A DNA stretch of 16,899 nucleotides from an uncultured Lachnospiraceae bacterium (GTDB taxonomy: Bacteria; Bacillota; Clostridia; Lachnospirales; Lachnospiraceae). The DNA is taken from assembly GCA_945836565.1 (NCBI GenBank), contig CAMALN010000011.1, positions 1-16,899 on the forward strand. Direction: 5' to 3'. The notes beneath the pieces were generated by a model, which had not been told where the DNA came from, searched no databases, and saw nothing but the letters and a program-made list of their open reading frames with translations. Shown here piece after piece: positions 9,067 through 16,395 of the stretch; within the stretch, counting starts at the first letter, position 1, and every line of letters starts with the position of its first letter. Position numbers and translations under genes: made by a program.

Positions 9067-9794
9067 TATTTAACTCCACCATACCTTCTGTCTCTGCCGT
9101 TATAATATCGTATAGCCCTCTTAAGCTCCTCGATGTCAAAATCCGGCCACAATACATCTGTAAAATAATACTCTGTATATGCAAGCTGCCAGATAAGATA
9201 ATTTGATATCCTATACTCTCCGCTTGTCCTAATCATAAGATCGGGATCAGGTAATTCCTTAGTATCAAGAGTTGCACTTATAAGCTTTTCGTCTATATCT
9301 GCTGGCTCAAGCTCTCCGGACTTAACTCTTTCGGCTATATCCTGCACAGCTCTTTTTATCTCATCCCTGCCTCCGTAATTAAGTGCTATCGTAAAATGAA
9401 GACCGTCAAATACCTCTGTATCCTTCTCAAGCTTATCGATAAGCTCAACTATATCAGCATCCAATGCAGATCTGTCTCCGATAACTCTTACTCTCATATT
9501 ATTGGCAGATGCTCTTTCATATGCATTCGAAAGATATTTTCTGAGAAGATTCATGATACCCGTAACCTCCTCTACCGAACGTTTCCAGTTCTCAGTAGAA
9601 AATGCATATACAGTAAGATATTTGATGCCGAGATTATATGCATCCTCGCATATCTGTTCTACGGTATTAGCCCCTGCCTTATGACCGAAATTTCTAGGCA
9701 TAAGCCTCTTCTTAGCCCATCTTCCGTTGCCATCCATTATAATCGCCACGTGCTCGGGTATATTCAATTCTTCTCCGTCTATTTCCTTCTTCAT
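9066..9794 (-). CDS. uppS: Undecaprenyl diphosphate synthase (cis-prenyltransferase)
   Basis: UppS adds eight isoprene units in cis to farnesyl-PP to give the C55 carrier used in peptidoglycan and teichoic acid synthesis. The 242-aa length is typical. Motifs of the family are all present: IMDGNGRWA (19-27) with catalytic D21, FSTENW (65-70), LNYGGRDEI (138-146), and RTSGEYRISNYLIWQ (189-203), which carries the Arg and Ser residues that bind isopentenyl-PP. The ATG has GAGG 8 nt upstream. An 86-nt spacer separates it from frr, and the stop overlaps the cdsA start. Its substrates come from the MEP pathway, two steps of which (dxr, ispG) are in the same unit. Confidence 0.97.
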   Translation of the reverse strand: MKKEIDGEELNIPEHVAIIMDGNGRWAKKRLMPRNFGHKAGANTVEQICEDAYNLGIKYLTVYAFSTENWKRSVEEVTGIMNLLRKYLSNAYERASANNMRVRVIGDRSALDADIVELIDKLEKDTEVFDGLHFTIALNYGGRDEIKRAVQDIAERVKSGELEPADIDEKLISATLDTKELPDPDLMIRTSGEYRISNYLIWQLAYTEYYFTDVLWPDFDIEELKRAIRYYNGRDRRYGGVK

Positions 9795-9880
9795 GCGTTA
9801 ATCCTCGTATGTCATTTAATCAACATTATGCGCAGTAGGTCGTAACCAACTCCCCGCTACGTTATTTCCCTTCTACGACA

Positions 9881-10426
9881 TTAAACAGTCATAATCTCCT
9901 TAGACTTTTCCTCTATAGCCTTGTCAATCTGGGCTACATACTTATCTGTCATCTTCTGAATCTTGTCTTCGTTTGTCTTCAATTCGTCATCAGATATCTC
10001 ACTTGCCTTGTTCATCTTCTTCATGGCATCGTTTGCATCACGTCGAACATTTCTAAGAGCTACCTTAGCAGCCTCGCCCTTCTTCTTGATATCCTTTACA
10101 AGATCCTTTCTTCTCTCCTCTGTAAGCTCCGGGAAATTGATGATAACAGCCTTACCATCGTTGTTCGGAGTAACTCCGAGGTCTGAGGTCATAATCGCTT
10201 TCTCGATTTCCTTAACCATACTTGCTTCCCATGGCTGAATCATAAGTGTTCTGGCCTCCGGAACAGTAACATTTGCCACTCCCTGAATAGGAGTTGGTGT
10301 TCCGTAATAATCAACTCTTAGCTTGTCTAAGATATGTGGGTTTGCTCTTCCTGCTCTGATGCCCTGATATTCCTTGTTAAGATTATCTAATGTCTTGTTC
10401 ATCTTGTCTTCGTACTGTGCTAACAT
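9881..10426 (-). CDS. frr: Ribosome recycling factor
   Basis: Frr acts with EF-G to split post-termination ribosomes. I start it at the ATG at 10426, giving 181 aa, because a strong AGGAGG lies 7 nt upstream. A longer reading would begin at a GTG 21 nt earlier and would have to include the Shine-Dalgarno sequence as coding. Family hallmarks are LNKEYQGIRAGRANPHILD near the N-terminus, DYYGTPTPIQGVANVTVPEARTL (described in pieces: the YYG turn and the PLxQ-like loop), INFPELTEERRKDLVK, and the lysine-rich helix RNVRRDANDAMKK. The protein is the usual two-domain L shape of long helices and a small beta domain. It follows pyrH by 27 nt, the standard arrangement in nearly all bacteria. Confidence 0.97.
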   Translation of the reverse strand: MLAQYEDKMNKTLDNLNKEYQGIRAGRANPHILDKLRVDYYGTPTPIQGVANVTVPEARTLMIQPWEASMVKEIEKAIMTSDLGVTPNNDGKAVIINFPELTEERRKDLVKDIKKKGEAAKVALRNVRRDANDAMKKMNKASEISDDELKTNEDKIQKMTDKYVAQIDKAIEEKSKEIMTV

Positions 10427-10453
10427 TGTTTTTCCTCCTAAATACACATTATA

Positions 10454-11152
10454 TTATTCGCACGTAATTCTCGTACCGCTAAATTCACCGCTAACTGCCT
10501 TCACTATGCTTCCCTCTTCATTAAGTCCGAAAAGCAACATAGGCATCTTGTTCTCCATAGCGAGAACTGCTGAAGCAAGGTCTATAACGCCAAGCTTCTT
10601 ATCCACTATATCATTTATAGGCAGAACATCATATTTCTTCGCATCCGGATTCTTCGCCGGGTCACTGTCATATACCCCGTCTATTGCCTTTGCCATAAGT
10701 ATCGCATCTACACTAACCTGTACTGCCATCAAAACTGTAGCCGTGTCAGTTGAGAAGTACGGATGCCCTGTGCCGCCTGCAAAGAAGCACACCTCTCCTG
10801 CCTCCATATATTCAACAGCCTTGTCCTTGTTGAACAGCTCAGTCATGCTTCCGCATACAAACGGAGTCATAATATGAGTCTTGAGTCCGACTGTTCTGAA
10901 TATATCAGCTGTATATATGCAATTCATAACCGTTGCAAGCATACCAATCTGGTCTGCCTTTACTCTGTCCATGCCTTCAGAGGTTCTTCCTCTCCAGAAA
11001 TTGCCACCGCCGATAACTATACATACCTGCATACCATTATCAACAATCTCCTTTACCTGCTTTGCAACTCCTGTTACAGTAGCTTCATCAAAGCCTGTTT
11101 TCTTGTCGCCGGCCAAAGCCTCACCGCTAAGCTTAAGAAGAATTCTATTCAT
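10454..11152 (-). CDS. pyrH: UMP kinase
   Basis: PyrH phosphorylates UMP to UDP for pyrimidine nucleotide synthesis; the bacterial enzyme is a hexamer of the amino acid kinase fold and is usually controlled by GTP and UTP. I start it at the ATG at 11152 (232 aa). AGGAGG lies 6 nt upstream and the N-terminus then reads MNRILLKLSGEALAG, as in the family. A 30-residue extension is possible in frame, but it is a Lys/Arg/Gln-rich shadow of the bactofilin coding sequence. Motifs: KLSGEAL (7-13), GGGNFWRG (48-55), ADQIGMLATVMN (66-77), GGTGHPYFSTDTA (126-138) and AIDGVYDSDP (156-165). The gene overlaps the 3' end of the bactofilin gene by 8 bp. Confidence 0.97.
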   Translation of the reverse strand: MNRILLKLSGEALAGDKKTGFDEATVTGVAKQVKEIVDNGMQVCIVIGGGNFWRGRTSEGMDRVKADQIGMLATVMNCIYTADIFRTVGLKTHIMTPFVCGSMTELFNKDKAVEYMEAGEVCFFAGGTGHPYFSTDTATVLMAVQVSVDAILMAKAIDGVYDSDPAKNPDAKKYDVLPINDIVDKKLGVIDLASAVLAMENKMPMLLFGLNEEGSIVKAVSGEFSGTRITCE

Positions 11153-12428
11153 CCTTATCCTCCTGTTTTTTATCCTCTGTTGTTGTCTCTTCTGTAGTAT
11201 CCTCTGAAGCGGCTTCTTTTTCTGCCTCTTCCGTATCAGCACCTTCTTCTACATCGAAAAAGCTCTTAACATTTATCTCTGAGTAGCACTGTGAACAAAA
11301 GCCTTCTATAACCGCGCCATTATTTATCTGTACTGACCTTGACTTTATATTTCCCATAATTACCGCTGTTGAATCAACAACCACCGGTCCCTGAACATCG
11401 ATGTCACCATTAACAGCACCTGCTATTACAGCCGACGTTGCAGACACATTGCCTACAACAATAGAACCAACACCTATCTTGACTGCACCGGTTGATACAA
11501 TAGTTCCCTCAAGCTTTGTAGCATTCGCATATATATCACCGGCCTTTATATCGCCCTTGATACTGCCGCCTATTATAAGCTTGCCCTCACACTCTACATT
11601 TCCATTTACAGTACCCAATACATCAAGATTACCTTCCGAACACAGATTACCATTTATTGTGGTCTTCTTCGAAATATAAGTGGTGTCTGCCTCAAATATG
11701 TCATCCATCGCTTTAGTCTTGCCATTGTTTACTGAATTAATCTCTACCTCAGCCATAACGTCCTCCCTAAATCTGTCTGCCTCAGGCAAACCACCTGTAT
11801 ATTCCTCTTCCTCTGCCACCTTCTCCATATCCTCTTCTGTCTCATCAACAGTGTCCTCAATCTCTGCAAGGTCTTCCTTGGAGATTGCAGCTTCTATATC
11901 CTGCTGAAGATTCATATCAGGAAGCTCCACAGCTTCTCCCATCATATCAAAAGGATTACTGTAGTCTCCTGTTCCCTCCGACATATTCTCATCATCTATG
12001 TCGTCAAGCATAACCTCTTCATCATTTGATTCAGCCTCCGTCACAGCTTCCTCTGATGCCGGCTCATCTATATCGCTTAAGTCATTGAAATCATGCTCTG
12101 ATATAACCTCAGCATTCGGAAGACTATCCACATATGCCTTCTCTGAATTGTACTTCTCCTCTTCCTCCTCTTCCTGAGACTGTTCATACTCCTTGCTCGC
12201 ATTATGAACCTCATCCATAATTAAATCAGAATAATCACCGGATTCCGGCTCATCTATATTCTCAAGCATATCCTCCGGAGCAATATCTATATTATCTATA
12301 TCCTCAGTCTCATCAAAGGTATTCACCATATCCTCGTCATCGTACTCGCCTGCGAGTTCATCCTTATCAGGCATAAGCTCATTCACCGCTTGAGCAAAAT
12401 CACGTTTGAAATCCTTAAAAAAACCCAT
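11145..12428 (-). CDS. Bactofilin-family protein with long acidic N-terminal region
   Basis: The 427-aa product has a bactofilin-type (DUF583) right-handed beta-helix core at about 245-390, seen as short repeats of the form (ING/VNG/IKG)(N/D)(L/V/I) spaced about 18-20 residues apart (TINGNL, TVNGNV, SIKGDI, VVGNV, AVNGDI, IMGNI). Bactofilins polymerise into nucleotide-free filaments that scaffold envelope enzymes. The flanks are unusual. Residues 20-240 are a long, very acidic, probably disordered region with runs such as EEEEEE, and the tail (390-427) is also Glu/Thr-rich. MGFFKDFKRDF at the N-terminus could form a short membrane-binding amphipathic helix. A CxxC pair (C378, C381) ends the core. 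AGGAGG lies about 6 nt before the ATG. The gene heads the pyrH unit behind its own promoter. The core assignment is firm; the role here is inferred. Confidence 0.88.
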   Translation of the reverse strand: MGFFKDFKRDFAQAVNELMPDKDELAGEYDDEDMVNTFDETEDIDNIDIAPEDMLENIDEPESGDYSDLIMDEVHNASKEYEQSQEEEEEEKYNSEKAYVDSLPNAEVISEHDFNDLSDIDEPASEEAVTEAESNDEEVMLDDIDDENMSEGTGDYSNPFDMMGEAVELPDMNLQQDIEAAISKEDLAEIEDTVDETEEDMEKVAEEEEYTGGLPEADRFREDVMAEVEINSVNNGKTKAMDDIFEADTTYISKKTTINGNLCSEGNLDVLGTVNGNVECEGKLIIGGSIKGDIKAGDIYANATKLEGTIVSTGAVKIGVGSIVVGNVSATSAVIAGAVNGDIDVQGPVVVDSTAVIMGNIKSRSVQINNGAVIEGFCSQCYSEINVKSFFDVEEGADTEEAEKEAASEDTTEETTTEDKKQEDKDE

Positions 12429-12487
12429 TAGTTCCTCCTAAATTGTATCTATAATCATACTTAAAAAGCTTCACACACATCTTCATC

Positions 12488-12516
12488 ATTATACAACGCA
12501 GAGCACTAATTTGCAA
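12488..12516 (-). promoter_or_regulatory. Probable sigma-A promoter for the bactofilin-pyrH unit
   Basis: On the minus strand a consensus -10 TATAAT (12488-12493) lies 17 nt downstream of TTGCAA (12511-12516), a 4/6 match to the -35 consensus. The -35 box sits in the last codons of dusB and the -10 in the 77-nt gap before the bactofilin gene. The predicted start is near 12481, giving a leader of about 50 nt. This gap is the largest between genes of the run apart from the frr-uppS spacer, which supports a new transcription start here. Confidence 0.6.
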
Positions 12517-13456
12517 TAAAACCTATAAGCTTTTTCAACTCGTCAAAGCTCTCCACATTGTTGATGGCAGCCCTAAGCTTGGCAGAGTCCTTAAGTCCCT
12601 GCGTATACCATGCCACATGCTTTCTCATTTCATGTATACCAGTATATTCTCCCTTGTATTTTATCATAAGCTCGGCGTGTCTGAGCATAGTGTCATGTAT
12701 CTCCTGAGGCTTAGGCCGTTCTAATTCCTCACCTGTTTCAAGATAATGCTTAATCTCCTCAAATATCCATGGATTTCCCTTTGCAGCCCTGCCTATCATT
12801 ACACTGTCGCAGCCGGTTTGCTCTTTAATTGCCACAACATCCTTTCCCGAACATATATCGCCGTTTCCTATAACAGGAATGTCTACTGCTGCCTTAACCG
12901 CCGCTATGATGTCCCAGTCAGCCCTTCCCTGATAATATTCTTCCCTGGTTCTTCCGTGAACGGCGATAGCTGTAGCACCCGCCGCCTGGGCTATCCTTGC
13001 TATCTCTGGAGCATTCTTCACATCCCTGCTAAAGCCTGCCCTAATCTTAACTGTAATTGGGATATGACAGGTCTTAACCAAAGCTTCTACTATATCTCCT
13101 ATAAGCTTAGGACTTTTCATAAGTGCTGAGCCTTCACCATTATTTACTATCTTCGGTACCGGACACCCCATATTTACATCTATGAAGTCAAAGCCTCTTT
13201 CCTCAAGCCTTAGAGCCTGCGCGGCCATAAGCTCAGGCTCACTGCCAAATATCTGCACACCTATAGGATGCTCCATATCCTCAAAGGTGATAAGCGGCTC
13301 CGTATTCTTATTGTTATAATACATCCCCTTTGCGCTCACCATCTCTGTATAAAGTATGTCCACACCCTTTTCCTTACATAACAAACGAAATGGCAGGTCG
13401 CAAATACCTGCCATAGGCGCCAATATTATCTTGTCGCGAAAATCATTTCTGTCCAT
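12506..13456 (-). CDS. dusB: tRNA dihydrouridine synthase, DusB-like
   Basis: Dus enzymes reduce uridines in the tRNA D-loop using FMN and NADPH. The 316-aa protein opens with a TIM-barrel start IILAPMAGICDLPFR (10-24), then TEMVSAKG (37-44) and DVNMGCPVPKI (93-103) with the catalytic Cys C98. The FMN phosphate site is GNGD (197-200) plus MIGRAAKGNPWIF (220-232), and AVHGRTREEYYQG (165-177) is also diagnostic of the DusB group. The C-terminal helical domain ends at 316. The start is an ATG 21 nt after coaX. Its ribosome binding site is weak: AGGA directly abuts the ATG and AAAGAAAG lies just beyond. The dusB label follows overall similarity; which D-loop uridines it modifies is not readable from sequence. 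Confidence 0.95.
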   Translation of the reverse strand: MDRNDFRDKIILAPMAGICDLPFRLLCKEKGVDILYTEMVSAKGMYYNNKNTEPLITFEDMEHPIGVQIFGSEPELMAAQALRLEERGFDFIDVNMGCPVPKIVNNGEGSALMKSPKLIGDIVEALVKTCHIPITVKIRAGFSRDVKNAPEIARIAQAAGATAIAVHGRTREEYYQGRADWDIIAAVKAAVDIPVIGNGDICSGKDVVAIKEQTGCDSVMIGRAAKGNPWIFEEIKHYLETGEELERPKPQEIHDTMLRHAELMIKYKGEYTGIHEMRKHVAWYTQGLKDSAKLRAAINNVESFDELKKLIGFIAN

Positions 13457-13477
13457 TCCTATTTCTTTCTTTACATC

Positions 13478-14242
13478 CTACTGTTTCTCATATATAAGCC
13501 TCAAGCCCTCCAATGTAAGGTTTGGATTATATATATCTATCTTATCAGTATTCTCTGATATAAGCTTTCCTAATCCTCCTGTCGCTACAACCTTTATACC
13601 CTCCAGACCGGATGCCTCCTTCATCTTGGTTATTATATATTCGGTCTGTCCGATGTAGCCATAGAACACTCCCGCCTGCATACTGCTCACAGTATCCTTC
13701 GCGAGTATCGAATCAGGCTTCTTAATCTCTATCTCAGGGAGCTTTGCGGCACCTGTCCAAAGTGCACTCGCTGCAAGTCTGATACCCGGCGAGGTTACCC
13801 CTGAATGAAAGCTTCCGTCCGCAAGCACCAAATCGTGTGTAGTCGCCGTTCCAAAGTCAACGACGATAACAGGACCTCCGTATAGCTCATATGCAGCAAC
13901 TGCATCCACAAGTCTGTCGGCACCCAGAGCCTTCGGATTCGGAATAGTTACATTTATTCCTGTCTTGATACCCGGTGCAACTATAATCGGAGTAACATGC
14001 AGATATTTTATAACGCCACTTGTGAGTGAATGCATAACATTCGGAACTACAGAAGCGATAATAACCGCATCTATGTCATCCCTTGTCATAGACCTAAGAC
14101 TTAACCAGTCTCCCAGGAACATTCCGTACTCGTCTGAGGTTCTGGCAATTCCTGTTGTCATTCTAAATGTACTTAACAGTGTAGCTCCATCAAAAAGTCC
14201 GACTGTAATATTGGTATTTCCTACATCTATTGCAAATAACAT
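13478..14242 (-). CDS. coaX: Type III pantothenate kinase
   Basis: CoaX phosphorylates pantothenate, the first step of coenzyme A synthesis. Type III enzymes of the acetate/sugar kinase fold need a monovalent cation and are not inhibited by CoA. The 254-aa length is normal. The phosphate loop is DVGNTNI (6-12), followed by [11 protein letters not shown] (107-117) with the catalytic Asp D109, and VVDFGTATT (127-135). The residue after this motif is His (H136) where Phe is usual; it is a small oddity and not likely to abolish activity. [15 protein letters not shown] (147-161) is the pantothenate-side segment. AAGGAG lies about 4-5 nt before the ATG, across an 11-nt gap after the DUF6145-like gene. 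Nothing else of CoA synthesis is in the window. Confidence 0.96.
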   Translation of the reverse strand: MLFAIDVGNTNITVGLFDGATLLSTFRMTTGIARTSDEYGMFLGDWLSLRSMTRDDIDAVIIASVVPNVMHSLTSGVIKYLHVTPIIVAPGIKTGINVTIPNPKALGADRLVDAVAAYELYGGPVIVVDFGTATTHDLVLADGSFHSGVTSPGIRLAASALWTGAAKLPEIEIKKPDSILAKDTVSSMQAGVFYGYIGQTEYIITKMKEASGLEGIKVVATGGLGKLISENTDKIDIYNPNLTLEGLRLIYEKQ

Positions 14243-14253
14243 ATTCTCTCCTT

Positions 14254-14568
14254 CTACATAAAGGTTTGGTAATACTGTTCAAGCTGCTCGAAAAGCTCCT
14301 TCTTATCCGTAATGATTTGTCTAACCTTAAGACCGCTTCCGATTTCATCATATAAAAAGTCGTTTTCTTCCGCCTCTGTTCTTATCCTTAAGGTTCCCTC
14401 ATCATCGAAGTATAGGACAATTATGCCGCCTATCTCCTCCGTGAAGAGAACACACATAATCTTAAGTTCATCCTTAACAAGCTCCGGAAGGCTGTCAAAG
14501 TCCGGATTCAGATAAAACTTCTGAACATATCTTGAAGCTGTACACAATACCACTTCATCCTGATACAT
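14254..14568 (-). CDS. Conserved small protein, DUF6145-like
   Basis: The 104-aa protein is clearly a real gene. It has a strong AGGAGG about 5 nt before its ATG, fits an 8-nt gap after dapB and an 11-nt gap before coaX, and continues their codon use. From memory it resembles the DUF6145 family of Lachnospiraceae; I cannot search to confirm. It is acidic and soluble, with no signal peptide or membrane segment. A central [20 protein letters not shown] stretch (about 29-48) is followed by alternating short strands ([16 protein letters not shown]), then a C-terminal helix [12 protein letters not shown]. Two cysteines (C9, C39) do not form a metal motif. The shape suggests a small alpha/beta fold. 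No catalytic residues stand out. The function is unknown; its place between a lysine-pathway and a CoA-pathway gene is the only hint. Confidence 0.82.
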   Translation of the reverse strand: MYQDEVVLCTASRYVQKFYLNPDFDSLPELVKDELKIMCVLFTEEIGGIIVLYFDDEGTLRIRTEAEENDFLYDEIGSGLKVRQIITDKKELFEQLEQYYQTFM

Positions 14569-14576
14569 AGCTCCTC

Positions 14577-15332
14577 CTAACCGATAACATCAGACATATC
14601 ATACATACCTGCCGGCTTTCCTGCAAGAAATTTTGCTGCCTCAACCGCACCCTTTGCAAATACCGACTTAGAGTATGCTGTATGCTTAATCTCTACAACC
14701 TCATCGATACCCGCAAATATAACCTCATGCTCTCCGACTATGGTTCCTCCTCTTACAGCAGAGATTCCAAGCTCCTTCTTATCTCTCTTCTTTCTTACTG
14801 ATGAACGGTCATATACATACTCATACTCATTTCCTCTTGCCTCATTTATGGAATCTGCAAGCGCAAGTGCTGTTCCGGAAGGCGCATCCACCTTCTGATT
14901 ATGGTGCTTTTCAACTATCTCTATATCATAGCCTGCCGGTGCAAATACATTTGCCGCATCCTTCAAAAGCTTGATAATGGTATTGATACCAAGGCTCATA
15001 TTTGCTGATTTCAATATGGCAACATCCTTAGAAGCATTGCTTACCTTAGTAAGCTGCTCCGGACTAAGTCCGGTAGAGCAAAGGACAACCGGTATACCAC
15101 GTCTCTTAGAATATTCCAGCAGCTTATCCACTGCCACTGATGATGAAAAATCTATAATTACATCCGCCTCAACATCACAATTATCTATATCCGTATATAC
15201 AGGATATCCATTTTCTCTATTATCTGCTATATCTATACCGGCTACAATCTCTACCTCAGCATCCTCAGCACATATACCGCTTATTACCTGACCCATCTTT
15301 CCATTGCAGCCATGCATGATAATCTTTGTCAT
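14577..15332 (-). CDS. dapB: 4-hydroxy-tetrahydrodipicolinate reductase
   Basis: DapB reduces HTPA to tetrahydrodipicolinate with NAD(P)H in the diaminopimelate/lysine pathway. I start it at the ATG at 15332 (251 aa). An upstream in-frame TTG two codons earlier is only about 3 nt from the AAGGAGG Shine-Dalgarno, whereas the ATG has a 9-nt spacing. The nucleotide loop is GCNGKMG (8-14). IDFSSSVAVDKLL (about 60-72) and STGLSPEQL follow. The catalytic EKHHNQKVDAPSGTA (about 141-155) holds the conserved His pair and Lys, and AVRGGTIVGEHEV is the C-terminal signature. It follows dapA by 70 nt, a spacer with a hairpin. Its stop codon overlaps the Shine-Dalgarno of the next gene (TAGGAGG). Confidence 0.97.
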   Translation of the reverse strand: MTKIIMHGCNGKMGQVISGICAEDAEVEIVAGIDIADNRENGYPVYTDIDNCDVEADVIIDFSSSVAVDKLLEYSKRRGIPVVLCSTGLSPEQLTKVSNASKDVAILKSANMSLGINTIIKLLKDAANVFAPAGYDIEIVEKHHNQKVDAPSGTALALADSINEARGNEYEYVYDRSSVRKKRDKKELGISAVRGGTIVGEHEVIFAGIDEVVEIKHTAYSKSVFAKGAVEAAKFLAGKPAGMYDMSDVIG

Positions 15333-15360
15333 ATCCAAGTTCCTCCTTATAATACACGAT

Positions 15361-15386
15361 AAGGCAGGACAATGCCTGCCTTTTTT
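15361..15386 (+). terminator. Terminator-like hairpin in dapA-dapB spacer, plus-strand polarity
   Basis: AAGGCAGG (15361-15368) and CCTGCCTT (15375-15382) form a perfect 8-bp stem with a 6-nt loop, and six T residues (15381-15386) end it on the plus strand. That is the form of an intrinsic terminator for plus-strand transcription, although no plus-strand gene is visible. Read in the direction of dapA and dapB, the stem has an A-run before it and only TT after it, so it should not terminate dapA transcription efficiently. It could act as an RNA-stabilising or processing hairpin after dapA. Confidence 0.5.
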
Positions 15387-15402
15387 ATCAAATGTTATAA
15401 TA

Positions 15403-16287
15403 TTACAGTACGCCGTAATCCTTCATAGCCTGCTCAAGCCTAAGTGCATGTGCCTCCTCCATCTCTGTAAGCGGCATACGAAGCGTACCTCCGCAGAAGC
15501 CCATAAGCTCTACTGCCTTCTTGACAGGTATAGGATTTACCTCACAGAACAACGCATCACAAAGCGGAAGTGATGCAAGCTGAAGCTCAAGTGAACCCTT
15601 AACATCACCGTCAAGATACTTTCTTACAAGGTCATGTGTCTTCTTCGGTGCAATGTTTGCAATAACTGAGATTACACCCTTTCCGCCAAGTGAAAGAATA
15701 GGCACTACCTGATCATCATTTCCGGAATAGATGTCTATGCATCCATCTGCAAGCTGTGCAAGATGTGCTATCTGACCGATATTTCCTGATGCTTCCTTGA
15801 TACCAACTATGTTCTCAACATTTCTTGCAAGCTCAACTGCTGTCTCAGGAAGTATGTTGCAGCCTGTTCTGCTAGGCACATTGTAAAGTATGATAGGAAC
15901 CTTTACGCTGTTTGCTACAGTTGTAAAATGCTTGATAAGGCCCTTCTGCGTAGCCTTGTTATAGTATGGGGTAACGAGCAAAAGTCCGTCAACTCCATAC
16001 TTCTCTGCTTCCTGCGAAAGATAAACTGCTGTCTCAGTACAGTTAGAACCGGTACCTGCTACTACAGGGATTCTTTTATTTACAACCTCTGTACAGAATC
16101 TGATGCACTCCAAATGCTCCTCGTGAGTAAGTGTCGATGACTCACCGGTTGTTCCGCATACGATGATACAGTCAGTTCCATTCTCTATCTGAAACTCAAT
16201 AAGCTTTCGGAAGCTCTCGTAATCCACCTCTCCATTCTCAAAAAACGGTGTAACAATCGCAACACCCGAACCTTCAAAAATTGCCAT
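15403..16287 (-). CDS. dapA: 4-hydroxy-tetrahydrodipicolinate synthase
   Basis: DapA condenses pyruvate with aspartate semialdehyde, the first committed step towards diaminopimelate and lysine. I start it at the ATG at 16287 (294 aa, the normal length): GAGGAGG lies 8 nt upstream and the N-terminus reads MAIFEGSGVAIVTPF. A longer in-frame reading of 54 more codons would run through the riboswitch terminator, so it is rejected. The Schiff-base lysine is K164 in GIKEASGN. GTTGESSTL (45-53), the proton-relay tyrosine Y135 in LYNVPSRTG (134-142) and VTPYYNK (105-111) are all present. It is the first gene after the lysine riboswitch, and dapB follows. Feedback is therefore likely exerted on transcription; whether the enzyme itself is lysine-sensitive is not decided by what I can see. 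Confidence 0.97.
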   Translation of the reverse strand: MAIFEGSGVAIVTPFFENGEVDYESFRKLIEFQIENGTDCIIVCGTTGESSTLTHEEHLECIRFCTEVVNKRIPVVAGTGSNCTETAVYLSQEAEKYGVDGLLLVTPYYNKATQKGLIKHFTTVANSVKVPIILYNVPSRTGCNILPETAVELARNVENIVGIKEASGNIGQIAHLAQLADGCIDIYSGNDDQVVPILSLGGKGVISVIANIAPKKTHDLVRKYLDGDVKGSLELQLASLPLCDALFCEVNPIPVKKAVELMGFCGGTLRMPLTEMEEAHALRLEQAMKDYGVL

Positions 16288-16320
16288 GTAGTTATCCTCC
16301 TCAAAAATATATTCTTGCTC

Positions 16321-16356
16321 AAAAAAACAGGTTGACAACATACGAGTGCCAACCTG
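16321..16356 (-). terminator. Intrinsic terminator of the lysine riboswitch
   Basis: On the minus strand CAGGTTGGCA (16347-16356) pairs with TGTCAACCTG (16328-16337), a 10-bp stem with one G-T pair and a 9-nt loop, followed at once by seven T residues (16321-16327). It lies between the aptamer and the dapA ribosome binding site, the usual place for the expression platform of a transcriptional OFF switch. With lysine bound, this hairpin should form and stop transcription before dapA. Confidence 0.9.
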
Positions 16357-16395
16357 GAAAAATCGGTAATCCAACCTGAATCCATGGGATTCAAA

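Noticed and set aside
9795..9880. Promoter for uppS in the frr-uppS spacer
   Set aside because: CATAAT is present but no -35-like hexamer lies at a proper distance.
11153..11242. 30-codon N-terminal extension of pyrH
   Set aside because: Basic, low-complexity shadow of the bactofilin tail; AGGAGG 6 nt before the ATG at 11152 marks the real start.
15333..15338. TTG start of dapB two codons upstream
   Set aside because: Only about 3 nt separate it from the Shine-Dalgarno sequence; the ATG at 15332 has a proper 9-nt spacing.
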